From JBEVNX01 sp040507895 (GTDB lineage: Bacteria > Desulfobacterota > Binatia > JACPRU01): DNA of 18,735 nucleotides. The stretch is from positions 1 to 18,735 of the forward strand of contig JBEVNX010000071.1 of the NCBI GenBank assembly GCA_040507895.1, given 5' to 3'. The notes beneath the pieces are model-generated. The model had not been told where the DNA came from and made no database searches. It worked only from the letters and a program-made list of their open reading frames with translations. Of the stretch, positions 6,743-14,898 are shown in pieces. Each line of letters starts with the position of its first letter. Positions within the stretch are counted from its first letter, which is position 1. The translations under genes were made by a program, and so were the position numbers.

Positions 6743-7540
6743 CTAGAGGTCCGAGTAGCCGCCGTGCCGCCCTTTGCCGCCGGCGAAGCGGCCAGCGCCA
6801 GCGATCCCTTCCGAGCGCACGACGCCGACGCCGTTTTCCCATTCCCGACGCAGCGCCTCGCGAACCGGCAGGCCCTGTTGCAGATCGACCGAGCGTCGAT
6901 CCGCTCGAACGCACTGCTGCGGGAAGCGGGCGATCTCCTGAGCGAGCGCCTCGGCTTCCTCTCGGCAGTGCCCGGTCGGCACGACGCGCTCGCAGGCGCC
7001 GATGCGCAGGCACTCCTCGGCCGGCACCTTGCGTCCCGTCAAGATGATGTCGAGCGCACGGCCGCGCCCGACGAGGCGCGGCAGGCGCACCGTTCCTCCG
7101 TCCAGCAGAGGAATGCCCCAGCGGCGACAGTACACGCCGAAGTACGCGCTCTCTTCCATGATGCGCAGATCGCACCACAGCGCGAGCTCCATGCCGCCCG
7201 CCACGGCGGGGCCGGCGACGGCGGCGATCGTCGGCTTCGAGAGCTCGAGGCGCGTCGGGCCGAGCGGGCCGCGCGGCGGCTCGCTTCCGTCGGCCGGGAA
7301 ATGCAACGAGGCGAGTGGATCGCCGCCGAGGAGCGAGCTCGCGAACTTGAGATCCCAGCCGGCACAGAACGCACCTCCCTCGCCCCACAGGACCGCGACG
7401 GAGGCTCGCGGGTCCGCCTCGAACTCGCGGAACGCGCGGGTCAGCGCCTCAGCGCTTTCCGGATCCATCGCGTTCCGTGCTTGCGGGCGGCTGTGGATCA
7501 CCGTGGTCACCGGTCCCGATTTCTCGACGCGAACCGCCAT
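6743..7540 (-). CDS. Crotonase-fold protein, enoyl-CoA hydratase/isomerase family
   Basis: This 265-residue protein shows the crotonase motifs. NAMD is near residue 23, the first oxyanion-hole strand is GAFCAGWDL (56-64), and the second is GPAVAGGMELALWCDLRI (110-127). Glu118 matches the first catalytic Glu of rat mitochondrial hydratase (Glu144). The second catalytic Glu (Glu164 there) is replaced by Cys138 in FGVYCRRWGIPLLDGGT. The enzyme may therefore not hydrate enoyl-CoA by the two-Glu mechanism and could be an isomerase, hydrolase or another crotonase activity. The ATG start has an AAGGAG site at 7548-7553, spaced 7 bases. It lies 19 bases downstream of the second ABC-2 permease gene on the same strand, so it looks like the last gene of the export operon. 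It may be carried there by read-through or be linked in function to a lipidic or CoA-derived export substrate. Confidence 0.9.
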   Translation of the reverse strand: MAVRVEKSGPVTTVIHSRPQARNAMDPESAEALTRAFREFEADPRASVAVLWGEGGAFCAGWDLKFASSLLGGDPLASLHFPADGSEPPRGPLGPTRLELSKPTIAAVAGPAVAGGMELALWCDLRIMEESAYFGVYCRRWGIPLLDGGTVRLPRLVGRGRALDIILTGRKVPAEECLRIGACERVVPTGHCREEAEALAQEIARFPQQCVRADRRSVDLQQGLPVREALRREWENGVGVVRSEGIAGAGRFAGGKGRHGGYSDL

Positions 7541-7559
7541 GTCCTCGCTCCTTCGGGCG

Positions 7560-8705
7560 CTACGCCAGCCTGGGCTTCATGCGCCAGCGAATGAGCGCCA
7601 ACAAGCCGGCGAAGATCAGCAGCATGGCCAACGTGGGGATCGCCGTTTCGGCCAGGCCGCCGCCCCGCAGGATGATCCGTCGCAGGGCGATCTGATACCA
7701 GCGCAGCGGGAACGCACCTCCCACCTGCTGCACGCCCGGAGGCATGAACTGGTACGGCATCATCACGCCCGAAATCACGAATGACGGAAGGATGAAGAAG
7801 ACGCTGATGAACACCGCCTGCGCCGACGTGCTCGTGACCGTCGACACGAATACGCCGATCGCCAGCGAGGCGAGCACGAACGGCAGCGTGGTGAGCAGAA
7901 GAGCGAACACGTTGCCTTTCGGCCACAGGCCGAAGACCACCCCGGGCAGCACGAGGGAAAACAGCATCACGGCGTAGGCGATGGGCACGAATGGAACGAG
8001 CTTGCCGAGCACGATCTCGATCGGCCGGGTCGGTGAGGCCAGCATCTGTTCGTAGGTTCCGGCTTCGCGCTCGCCCACCAGGCCGAGGCTCGTCCCCGAA
8101 AGGCAGAGGTTGGTGAGCAGCATGCCGCCGAGGACGGCGAGGAAGAAGTTGCGATCGGCGAGCGTCGGGTTGAACCAGAAACGCTGACGCAGATCGATCC
8201 TGCCGGCCGTACGGATCAGACGATCGGGATCCTTGACTCCGTCGGGCGCGATGCGGGGCTCGAATGCCGCCGCCACCTGAGAGACGTACGCTCCGATCCG
8301 TGCCGCCGACAACGGGTCGCTGCCGTCGAGCAGCAATTGCAGACGCGCCCCGCCGCGTTCCGCGTCGCGCGCCAGGCTCTGCGGCAGCACGAGCACGGCG
8401 AGTAGCTCTCCGGTTCTCAGCCGCTCGTGCGCATCCTCGTAGCTCGTCACGCGTTCGGGCGGCAGGAAGTACCCGGTCGCCTGCAGCTCCTGAACGATGC
8501 GCCGAGACAGCGACGAGTGACTCTGTTCGAGGACACCCCACGGTACGTTCGCGGGTCGGTTCGACAATACGAAGCCGAACAGCGAGAACATGATCCACGG
8601 CTGGATGAAGACCATGCTGAGGAACGCCTTGTCGTGGCGAATGACGGCCGCCTCCTTGTATGCGACGGCTCCGACGTTCGAGCAGAAGCTATGCCAGCCG
8701 CTCAT
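7560..8705 (-). CDS. ABC-2 type permease, second subunit (YbhR-like)
   Basis: ATG at 8705 gives 381 residues. One membrane segment lies near the N-terminus (LSMVFIQPWIMFSLFGFVLS, about 30-49), followed by a large periplasmic domain (about 52-200). Then come a cluster of five membrane segments and the conserved ABC-2 cytoplasmic motif EREAGTYEQMLASP. This is the ABC2_membrane_3 layout of YbhR/YbhS/YhhJ. The protein forms, with the preceding permease, the inner-membrane channel of the exporter. The start overlaps the stop of that gene as ATGA (8702-8705), showing translational coupling. An open frame runs upstream of this ATG but is a shadow of the neighbouring permease. Confidence 0.92.
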   Translation of the reverse strand: MSGWHSFCSNVGAVAYKEAAVIRHDKAFLSMVFIQPWIMFSLFGFVLSNRPANVPWGVLEQSHSSLSRRIVQELQATGYFLPPERVTSYEDAHERLRTGELLAVLVLPQSLARDAERGGARLQLLLDGSDPLSAARIGAYVSQVAAAFEPRIAPDGVKDPDRLIRTAGRIDLRQRFWFNPTLADRNFFLAVLGGMLLTNLCLSGTSLGLVGEREAGTYEQMLASPTRPIEIVLGKLVPFVPIAYAVMLFSLVLPGVVFGLWPKGNVFALLLTTLPFVLASLAIGVFVSTVTSTSAQAVFISVFFILPSFVISGVMMPYQFMPPGVQQVGGAFPLRWYQIALRRIILRGGGLAETAIPTLAMLLIFAGLLALIRWRMKPRLA

Positions 8706-9844
8706 GCGCGCGCCTCGATCGCGCGCAGCGCGAAGCGGACGAGCCCGATGCCGAAGAGGAGGAGCATGACGAAGTTCGGCAGCATGCTCAGCGGCCCCTC
8801 CCCGCGGAGGTAGATGGCACGGCTCACCTCGATGTAGTGCGTCGCCGGCAGCAGGTTTGCGACCCACTGCACACCCTGTGGCATGTTGCGGATCGGGAAG
8901 ATGAAGCCCGAGAGCTGCACGAGAGGGATCGAGAAGACCACCGTCTTCTGCACCGCCTCGGCCGCTGAGGCGGAGGTCGCCGAGAAGATCAGCCCGAGTG
9001 CGAGCGAGATCATCACGTAGAAGGTCGAGACCACGATGAACAGCGGGATGCTGCCCTGCGGCCAAACCCCGAGCACCAGCCCGGCCACCAGCATCATCAG
9101 CATCACGTCGAACGCGAATACGGCACCGAGTGGCAGGACCTTTCCGAGCAGGATCTCGAGCGAGGTCGCAGGCGTGACCTGCAGCTGTTCGAAGGTCCCG
9201 GTGAGCTTTTCGTTTACGATGGACACGGCAGTGATGAGGGTGGTGAGAAACGACAGGACAAAGCCAAACGTGCCGGCAACCATGAACGGCTTGCCCTCGA
9301 GCCGGGAATTGAACACCGCGCGGGTGACGACGCCGACGCCGTGTTCCGGCGCTGCGCGCGGCACGGCCCCACGTGGATCCGGAGCCTCGTCGCCCAGCGC
9401 GGGCGCGCCGGCGCCGACCAACGCCTTGACGAACGCTTCCGCATTGCCGGCGAGCGGCGCCTCGCCTCCGTCGTAGAGCACCTGGACGGTAGGCGGCTCA
9501 GCGCCGCCCGCCCGGTGCACGTCGTCATCGAAGTCCGCCGGGATGACGACGCCGACGCTGATCGCTCCCGACACGAGTCCGCCGCCGACTGCCGCGGACG
9601 AGTCGTACGGCACTACGTCGAACGTACCGCTGGCGGCCAAATCCGCCACGAGCCGGCGGCTCGCCATCGAGCGCGCGCCGTCGTAGAGACCGAGCGCCAG
9701 GTGATTGACGTCGGTGGCGAGAACGAAGCCGAACAGCATGAGCCCCACGATCGGCACCGTGACGAGGATCGTCAGCGTGAATGGGTCGCGAAGGGTGGCC
9801 TGCACCTCTCGTCGCACGAGGGTCCGTAGGCGGCGCAGATTCAT
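8702..9844 (-). CDS. ABC-2 type permease, first subunit (YbhS-like)
   Basis: ATG at 9844 gives 380 residues with the same design as its partner. There is an N-terminal membrane segment (LTILVTVPIVGLMLFGFVLA), a periplasmic domain of about 140 residues, then membrane segments around GTFGFVLSFLTTLITAVSI, LGAVFAFDVMLMMLVAGLVL, FIVVSTFYVMISLALGLIF, VFSIPLVQLSGFIFPI and FVMLLLFGIGLVRFAL. The ABC-2 coupling motif NEKLTGTFEQLQVTP follows the first of these, where the ATPase docks. The start codon shares one base with the TGA of the upstream ATPase gene (9844). It is expected to pair with the second permease as a heterodimer. The substrate is unknown; the E. coli relatives have been connected with drug and cation efflux. 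Confidence 0.92.
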   Translation of the reverse strand: MNLRRLRTLVRREVQATLRDPFTLTILVTVPIVGLMLFGFVLATDVNHLALGLYDGARSMASRRLVADLAASGTFDVVPYDSSAAVGGGLVSGAISVGVVIPADFDDDVHRAGGAEPPTVQVLYDGGEAPLAGNAEAFVKALVGAGAPALGDEAPDPRGAVPRAAPEHGVGVVTRAVFNSRLEGKPFMVAGTFGFVLSFLTTLITAVSIVNEKLTGTFEQLQVTPATSLEILLGKVLPLGAVFAFDVMLMMLVAGLVLGVWPQGSIPLFIVVSTFYVMISLALGLIFSATSASAAEAVQKTVVFSIPLVQLSGFIFPIRNMPQGVQWVANLLPATHYIEVSRAIYLRGEGPLSMLPNFVMLLLFGIGLVRFALRAIEARA

Positions 9845-10791
9845 CACTCGCCTCCGGTCGGTGCGGCGCCGACGCCGCCGAGAACGCGCCGGAACACCTC
9901 GGTCATCGGCGGTTGCGTGATCTCGATCCGAGCACCGGGCGACTCCCGGGCCACACGTTCCAATCCCGCGAGGACTTCGGCACCGAGCGCCGGCAGCCGC
10001 ATGGTGAGGCCGGTCGGCGTCATCTCGGCGGCATCCGGTTCCGCCGCGAGCTGCGCCAATACCGCCGATCTCTCGTCGGCCGACACCGTGACGTCGATTC
10101 GATAGCCGTCGGAAAAGCGCCGGCGCAGCTCCTCCGGCGGCGCATCGGCGATCAGCTTGCCCCGATCGATCAAGCTCACCCAGTCGCAGTACTCCGCCTC
10201 TTCCATGAAATGCGTGGTGACGAAGACGGTCACACCGGCCTCGGCTTCCTCCTGGATCAGCTCCCAGAAGCGGCCGCGGTTGTGCACGTCGACGCCGGCG
10301 GTCGGCTCGTCCAGAAACAGTACGCGCGGCCTGTGAAGCGTCGCGACCGCGAGGCCGGCTCGCTGTCGCACGCCGGCGGACAGGTCCTCCGAGCGGTCCT
10401 TCTCGAACGGACCGAGCTCGAAGCGCTCGCGGAGCGACCCCCAGCGCTCGGCGAGCTCGGCGCCGCCGAGGCCGTAGAGGCCGGCGTAGAACTCGACATT
10501 CTCGCGCAGAGACAGCCCCTGATAGAGGCTGACCTTCTGCCCCATGTACCCGATGTGGTCGCGGACTCTGCGCGGCTCGCGGATGACGTCGACTCCATCC
10601 ACGTGAACGGAGCCGAACGTCGGGCGGAGCAATCCGATCAGCATGCGGATCGTCGTGCTCTTGCCGGAGCCATTGGCGCCGAGAAACGCGAAGATCGAAC
10701 CCGGCTCGACCGACAGACGCAGACCATCGACGGCGGTGAAGTCTCCGAAGCGCTTGGTGAGCTCCTTCGCGTGGATGATCGGGGCGCTCAT
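9844..10791 (-). CDS. ABC transporter ATPase, catalytically complete half of a split YbhF
   Basis: This 315-residue ABC ATPase has Walker A GANGSGKS (38-45), Q-loop Gln85 (GYMGQKVSLY), signature LSAGVRQ (137-143), Walker B VLFLDEPTAGVD (157-168) and a standard H-loop His194 (VTTHFMEEAEYC). It corresponds to the C-terminal ATPase half of E. coli YbhF. The last 80 or so residues form the usual C-terminal extension of drug-export ATPases, ending in an SAPTGGE-like tail region. The ATG start overlaps the stop of the preceding ATPase gene as ATGA (10788-10791). It probably heterodimerises with that ATPase to power the two ABC-2 permeases. Confidence 0.93.
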   Translation of the reverse strand: MSAPIIHAKELTKRFGDFTAVDGLRLSVEPGSIFAFLGANGSGKSTTIRMLIGLLRPTFGSVHVDGVDVIREPRRVRDHIGYMGQKVSLYQGLSLRENVEFYAGLYGLGGAELAERWGSLRERFELGPFEKDRSEDLSAGVRQRAGLAVATLHRPRVLFLDEPTAGVDVHNRGRFWELIQEEAEAGVTVFVTTHFMEEAEYCDWVSLIDRGKLIADAPPEELRRRFSDGYRIDVTVSADERSAVLAQLAAEPDAAEMTPTGLTMRLPALGAEVLAGLERVARESPGARIEITQPPMTEVFRRVLGGVGAAPTGGE

Positions 10792-11714
10792 GCGTGCTCC
10801 GCGCGGCGCGCGAGCGCGAGCAGCGTCGATTCCATGTCGACCGGCGTGCGCTCGGCGAAGCGCGCCCCGGCGAGCTCCGCCAGATCACGCAGAATGTCGT
10901 CCTCCGCCGGCCCTCCCGCGGCGCTCACTTCCACCCGGGCGTAGCCCGCGCAGGCGCGCGACGCACGAACGTACGGCAGTGCTCGCGCCGCCCGCGACGT
11001 CCGTTTGGAATCCTCACCCCAGACCCGAAACAGGCCGAGAGTCGTGCGAGCGCGCAGCTCCGCCGGCGCGCCGATCGCCAGCACACGCCCGCCGTCGAGA
11101 TAGACGAGCCGATCGCATGCCCCGGCTTCGTCCAGATAGCTGGTGCTGATCAACACCAGCGCTCGGGCTTTCTCGGCCTCCAGCATGCCCCAGATCTCGC
11201 TTCGCGCGGCGACGTCCACGCCCGCCGTCGGCTCGTCGAGCACGATCAATTGCGGCGCGACGAGCAGCGCGTTGGCGATGGCCAGCTTTTGCTTCATCCC
11301 TCCCGAGAGCGCACCCGCCATACGGTCGGCAAACGGCGCGAGGCCGGTTCGTCCGAGCAGCCCCTTCGCGCGGCGGTCGAACTCGTCGGACGGCAACCGA
11401 TGCAGCCGCGCGGTGAAGCGCAAGTTCTCGACGACGGAGAGATTTCGATGGAGGCTGAACGACTGCGGCACGTAGCCGATCTCGCGCTTGAGCTCCGTGA
11501 CGTCGCCGGCCAGGTCGTGTCCGAGAACGGTGGCCTCGGCGGCTTCTATTTCGAGGAGCCCCGCGATCGAGCGCAGCAGCGTGGTCTTACCGGCTCCATC
11601 CGCTCCGACGACGCCGACGATCTCCCTTCGTTCGAGGGTCAGGTCGAGCGGCCCGAGCGCCCGCTTGGCGCCATATCGCTTTTCCAGGCCTCGCAATTGG
11701 ACGAGCGCGCCCAT
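10788..11714 (-). CDS. ABC transporter ATPase with Ser in the H-loop, other half of a split YbhF
   Basis: This 308-residue ATPase has Walker A GADGAGKT (37-44), Q-loop Gln84 (GYVPQSFSLH), signature LSGGMKQ (136-142) and Walker B LIVLDEPTAGVD (156-167). The switch histidine is replaced by Ser192 (LISTSYLDEA). From memory, the N-terminal half of E. coli YbhF shares this Ser (STSYLDEA), along with GPDGAGKT and LSGGMKQK, so the change is likely a family trait rather than damage. It implies one weak and one strong ATP site in the ATPase pair. The start lies 3 bases after the HlyD gene. Downstream, the second ATPase starts inside its stop codon. In E. coli the two halves are fused; here they are separate but translationally coupled. 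Confidence 0.93.
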   Translation of the reverse strand: MGALVQLRGLEKRYGAKRALGPLDLTLERREIVGVVGADGAGKTTLLRSIAGLLEIEAAEATVLGHDLAGDVTELKREIGYVPQSFSLHRNLSVVENLRFTARLHRLPSDEFDRRAKGLLGRTGLAPFADRMAGALSGGMKQKLAIANALLVAPQLIVLDEPTAGVDVAARSEIWGMLEAEKARALVLISTSYLDEAGACDRLVYLDGGRVLAIGAPAELRARTTLGLFRVWGEDSKRTSRAARALPYVRASRACAGYARVEVSAAGGPAEDDILRDLAELAGARFAERTPVDMESTLLALARRAEHA

Positions 11715-11717
11715 CGA

Positions 11718-12722
11718 TCACCCCAGGTAGACGTTTCCTTCTGTGCCGGGTTGGAAGCTCTCGACGTCCTCCAAGATGCGAATCTTCGCCCGATAGACTT
11801 GACCCATGCGGTCGCTGCGCGTTTCGATCTTTTCCGGCGTGAAGTTCGCCTTGTCGGCGATGAAGCTCACCTCGCCCGCCACGCGGCGCCCCGGACGACT
11901 GTCGAGCTCGATCTCGACGCGACGGCCGACGCGCAGCCGCTCGACGTCCGCCACCGGCACGTAGATTTGGACGTATTTGTCGCGCGGGTCGATGACCGCC
12001 AAGATCGCCGTCCCGGGCTGCGCGAGCTCGCCCGGCCAGAGATACTGGGTCTGCACCACGGTCGGTACGCCGGGAGCTCGGACCGCGAACTTCTCGTGGC
12101 GCACCTCGAGCTCGGCGAGCTGCGCGAGCGCCAGCTCGCGCTTGCGGCGCACCATCTCGAGCTCCGTCGCAGCCATCGCCGAGTTCGTCTGCTCCGCCTC
12201 CGCACGCGCCAGCATTTCTCGCGCGCGATCGACCGCGCTGCGCGCTTGATCACGCCTGGCACGTGCCTCGTCGAGCAGTTGCGCCGTGCTGGCGCCCGAG
12301 GACGCAAGAGCCTGTTCTCGCACAAACGTCTTCTCGGCGAGCGTCGACGCGGCCTCGGCTTGCGCGAGCTCCGCGCGCCGCGCGCTCGTTTCGCGCTTCG
12401 AAGTGCTGTCCACCATGGTGGAGCGATCCTCGTTCATGCGGATCTCAGACTCGTACATGGCGATCTCGCGCCGCTTGGCCTCGATCTGCGCCGCCACGTC
12501 ACGGTCATCCAGCACGGCGACGACCGCGCCGCCGTCGACGGCCGCCCCTTCCCCGAACCGCACTTCGAGAACCCGGCCCGCGACCTCGCTGCGGAGGATC
12601 CGCTCTTCGCCCTCGACGAAGCCCGTATAGTGCAGCGGCCCGCGTTGGCGTCGCCACGCGAGCACGCCACCCACCAGCATGACTGCGACCAACGCTCCCG
12701 CGACAATCCACCGTCGATTCAT
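11718..12722 (-). CDS. HlyD/YbhG-type periplasmic adaptor (membrane fusion protein)
   Basis: This 334-residue protein has an N-terminal membrane anchor (residues about 5-22). It is followed by a biotinyl-lipoyl-like segment (ILRSEVAGRVLEVRFGEGAAV, near 43-63) and a long coiled-coil hairpin rich in Ala, Arg, Glu and Gln (about 78-195). A second lipoyl half follows (VRAPGVPTVVQTQYLWPGEL), then a beta-barrel domain (YVPVADVERLRVGRRVEIEL), ending at FQPGTEGNVYLG. This is the layout of YbhG/YhiI adaptors that bridge an inner-membrane ABC exporter and an outer-membrane channel. The start overlaps the TolC-like gene stop as ATGA (12719-12722). The following ATPase starts 3 bases after its stop. Its partner channel is probably the TolC-like lipoprotein encoded just upstream. 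Confidence 0.93.
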   Translation of the reverse strand: MNRRWIVAGALVAVMLVGGVLAWRRQRGPLHYTGFVEGEERILRSEVAGRVLEVRFGEGAAVDGGAVVAVLDDRDVAAQIEAKRREIAMYESEIRMNEDRSTMVDSTSKRETSARRAELAQAEAASTLAEKTFVREQALASSGASTAQLLDEARARRDQARSAVDRAREMLARAEAEQTNSAMAATELEMVRRKRELALAQLAELEVRHEKFAVRAPGVPTVVQTQYLWPGELAQPGTAILAVIDPRDKYVQIYVPVADVERLRVGRRVEIELDSRPGRRVAGEVSFIADKANFTPEKIETRSDRMGQVYRAKIRILEDVESFQPGTEGNVYLG

Positions 12723-14164
12723 GGATGCCCCTCGCGCGATTCGCCCGCCAACTCGCGTCCCATGAGGCTGTGGAGCTCGGCCAGGCGGACGTGTGCTTGA
12801 TAGAGCGCGCTTGCCCGCAGCGCGCGTTGATTCGACACCAGTGCTTGCGCATCGAGCACGTCCTCGCTCGAGGCTCGCCCGGCGTCGAACTGTTGGCGGC
12901 GGATGCGAAGGTTCTCCTCCGCCTGGCCGACGGCCTGCTCGGCGATGGCGAGCGCGGCAAGCCGCTCCGACGCCGCTTGTTGGGTCGTGCGTACCAGCGC
13001 TTCGAGGTCTCGGAGTTCACGCTCGATTTCCAACCGATTTCGCTCGGCCGCGATGCGCGCTTGCGCCGCTTCGGCAGCGCGCCGGCTGTCCGTATCCAAA
13101 TTCCAGGTGAAGCCCACGAATCCCGAGCCGAATTCGCTCGGCTCGAGGAGCTGCGAGCTGGAGTAGTCGATGGCTCCGCCGGCCGTCACGCGGGGCAGCC
13201 AGCCGAGCTCGACGGAGCGCGCGGTGTCCTCCAGCCGCTGCTGCTGCTCGACGAGCGCCTGCAGCAGAGGATTCTCGGCGTAAGCGGCTCGCAGCGCGTC
13301 CTCGGTGGTCGGCACGGCTGGCCGCTCGGTCACGTCCGCCGGCTCGGTGGGGGCGTTCACATCCGCGCCGATGGCGTCGTTCAGCGCGTAACGCGCCCGA
13401 GCGATCACCAGCGCGCGCTGCTGCCGCTCTTCTTCTCCGCTCTGCAGGGCGACCTGCACGACGAGCAACTGGTTCTTGGTGAGCTGTCCGTTCTCGAAGC
13501 GGCTCTCGGCGTTGGCCAGCTGCTCGCGATAGAGCGTGACGTTCTGCTCGGTCACTTCGCGCAGCCGCTCCGCCTCGAGCAGATCGAAGTAGGCGCGGGT
13601 CACGGCGAGCTGTTGATCGAGCGTGCTCGCCCAAACCCGCGCGCGCTCACCGCGATAGCCGGCCTGCGCGGCGCTGAGCGCGTGGCGGAGCTCGCCGCTG
13701 AGGTCGATGGGCAGCGCGATGGTCCCGTTCACCGTGCCGAAGTCCTTGTCGCGGATCACGATCGCGCTGTTCGGACCCGCGCCGACACCGGTCGGAAGCG
13801 GCACGCGATTTCTCAGCGCGTCCGTGTACCAGGTGTACCGCCCCGCACCGACGGTCGTCGGCAGCAGCTGCGAACGCACGGCGCGCACCCCTTCGGCCGC
13901 GATGTCGAGATCGCGACGGGCGATCGCGATGCGGCGGTTGCCGCTCACGGCCATCGCCAGCGCGGTCGCGAGATCGAGCGTGCGCGGCGTCGCCTGCGTC
14001 GGCGCCTCGTCCCCCTCGAGATCGACGCCCGCGCGCCCCGCGAGGCGCTCGAGCTCTTCGGTTCGGCGCGAAGGGCTCCAGCCGCCATTGCCCTCGGGGC
14101 GCCACATCCCCGCACAGCCGGACACCAGCACCGCCACCGCTACCGCCGCGCTAGCCGCCCGCAT
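12719..14164 (-). CDS. TolC-family outer-membrane efflux lipoprotein
   Basis: This 481-residue protein starts with a lipoprotein signal: MRAAS, a hydrophobic core, then the lipobox VSGC with the lipidated Cys17. Two outer-membrane-efflux repeats follow. The first has the conserved start LDLATALAMAVSGNRRIAIARRD-like helix near residue 67, the second starts around VPTTEDALRAAYAENPLL. Long Gln/Arg/Ala-rich helices (ERQQRALVIARARYALND and similar) form the periplasmic tunnel. It would be the outer-membrane exit duct of this exporter. E. coli ybhGFSR lacks a dedicated channel and uses an external one, so its inclusion here makes the operon self-contained. The first 14 bases overlap the end of the TetR gene, so the two are probably co-transcribed. 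Confidence 0.93.
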   Translation of the reverse strand: MRAASAAVAVAVLVSGCAGMWRPEGNGGWSPSRRTEELERLAGRAGVDLEGDEAPTQATPRTLDLATALAMAVSGNRRIAIARRDLDIAAEGVRAVRSQLLPTTVGAGRYTWYTDALRNRVPLPTGVGAGPNSAIVIRDKDFGTVNGTIALPIDLSGELRHALSAAQAGYRGERARVWASTLDQQLAVTRAYFDLLEAERLREVTEQNVTLYREQLANAESRFENGQLTKNQLLVVQVALQSGEEERQQRALVIARARYALNDAIGADVNAPTEPADVTERPAVPTTEDALRAAYAENPLLQALVEQQQRLEDTARSVELGWLPRVTAGGAIDYSSSQLLEPSEFGSGFVGFTWNLDTDSRRAAEAAQARIAAERNRLEIERELRDLEALVRTTQQAASERLAALAIAEQAVGQAEENLRIRRQQFDAGRASSEDVLDAQALVSNQRALRASALYQAHVRLAELHSLMGRELAGESREGHP

Positions 14165-14831
14165 ACACCTTCCCCTTCCGAGTCGCGGAGACCACCGCCA
14201 TGCCGCCGAGCGAGAACGCGGCGATGTGCGCCGCCATCTCGCGGGTGAAGCCGTGCGGATAGCGCTTCCACCCCTTGCGATGAAGAAAACCCGGCATGGC
14301 GAAGCGATAGAAGACGGCCTGGCCGATGATGCTGAGCGCGCAGCGCTCGATGTCGCGCGGCCGCAAGCGCGGCGCCAACCGGGCGACGATGCGCTCGGTC
14401 TCGCGCATCATCGGGTCGATGAACTCGCTGACGATCATCGGCAGCGCCTGGCTCGGATCCGTCATCTCCCGCTGCATCAAGGCACCGTGAAGCACGGGCC
14501 GCGGGCCGATCAGCATGTCGAGCATCACCTGCAGCCGCGTGTGGAGCAGCGCGGCCAGCTCGCGGCGCCCGAGCCGGTCGATCTCGGCCGCTGGCCGGCT
14601 CCCTCCGCGGCGCGCCAGCGTCGTCCAGATCTGAGCGAATTGCGCCTGCAGCACCTCGAGGTAGAGATCCTTCTTCGAGCCGTAGTGATAGTGGCCGGCA
14701 GCCAGGTTGACGCCGGCTCGGCGCGCGATGTCGCGAGCCGTCGTCGCGTGGAACCCGCGCTCGGCGAATAGCTCGCTCGCCGCCGCGATCAGGCGCCTGC
14801 GCGTCCCGCTTCGTCCGTCGGGCGATCTCAC
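14151..14831 (-). CDS. TetR-family regulator, CecR/CerR-like
   Basis: From GTG 14831 this encodes 226 residues; a TTG at 14867 would add 12. The N-terminal helix-turn-helix is clear (LIAAASELFAERGFHATT, ARDIARRAGVNLAAGHYHYG, SKKDLYLEVL). The C-terminal ligand domain (about 70-226) is of the CecR/DUF1956-like type judged by length and by HGALMQREMTDPSQALP and the final FRFAMPGF-like helices. The pattern LGGMAV near the C-terminus is a hydrophobic end helix. I prefer GTG 14831 because an inverted repeat suited to TetR binding (14835-14857) would otherwise lie inside codons 4-11. TTG 14834 is also possible. It heads the exporter operon and overlaps the TolC-like gene by 14 bases, so it likely represses its own operon until an exported compound binds. 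E. coli CecR occupies the same position before ybhGFSR. Confidence 0.88.
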   Translation of the reverse strand: MRSPDGRSGTRRRLIAAASELFAERGFHATTARDIARRAGVNLAAGHYHYGSKKDLYLEVLQAQFAQIWTTLARRGGSRPAAEIDRLGRRELAALLHTRLQVMLDMLIGPRPVLHGALMQREMTDPSQALPMIVSEFIDPMMRETERIVARLAPRLRPRDIERCALSIIGQAVFYRFAMPGFLHRKGWKRYPHGFTREMAAHIAAFSLGGMAVVSATRKGKVYAGG

Positions 14832-14834
14832 CAA

Positions 14835-14857
14835 CAAACGTTTAAAACAAGCGTTTG
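14835..14857. promoter_or_regulatory. Inverted repeat, candidate TetR operator
   Basis: Arms CAAACGTTT (14835-14843) and AAGCGTTTG (14849-14857) are inverted with one mismatch around a 5-base AAAAC spacer, 23 bases in all. The block is strikingly AT-rich within very GC-rich DNA. It lies directly before the preferred GTG start of the TetR gene, in the only gap (14832-14898) ahead of the whole exporter operon. Size and symmetry fit TetR-family operators. On the minus strand a weak promoter can be drawn around it (TTGCTT at 14867-14862, with TTAAAC 16 bases later). Binding here would block transcription of the regulator and exporter genes. Confidence 0.6.
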
Positions 14858-14898
14858 AGTGAAGCAACCCGTGTCGAGCGACGCCTGGTGGCCGCCGA

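Noticed and set aside
8706..9065. Upstream extension of the second permease frame, and a similar extension of the first permease frame to 10888
   Set aside because: Both run through neighbouring genes in shadow frames. The ATGs at 8705 and 9844 begin the real membrane-protein sequence and overlap the preceding stops.
10794..12800. A very long plus-strand open frame (668 codons) opposite the HlyD and ATPase genes
   Set aside because: It is antisense to genes with full family motifs. Long antisense frames are expected in GC-rich DNA, and its translation shows no recognisable domain.
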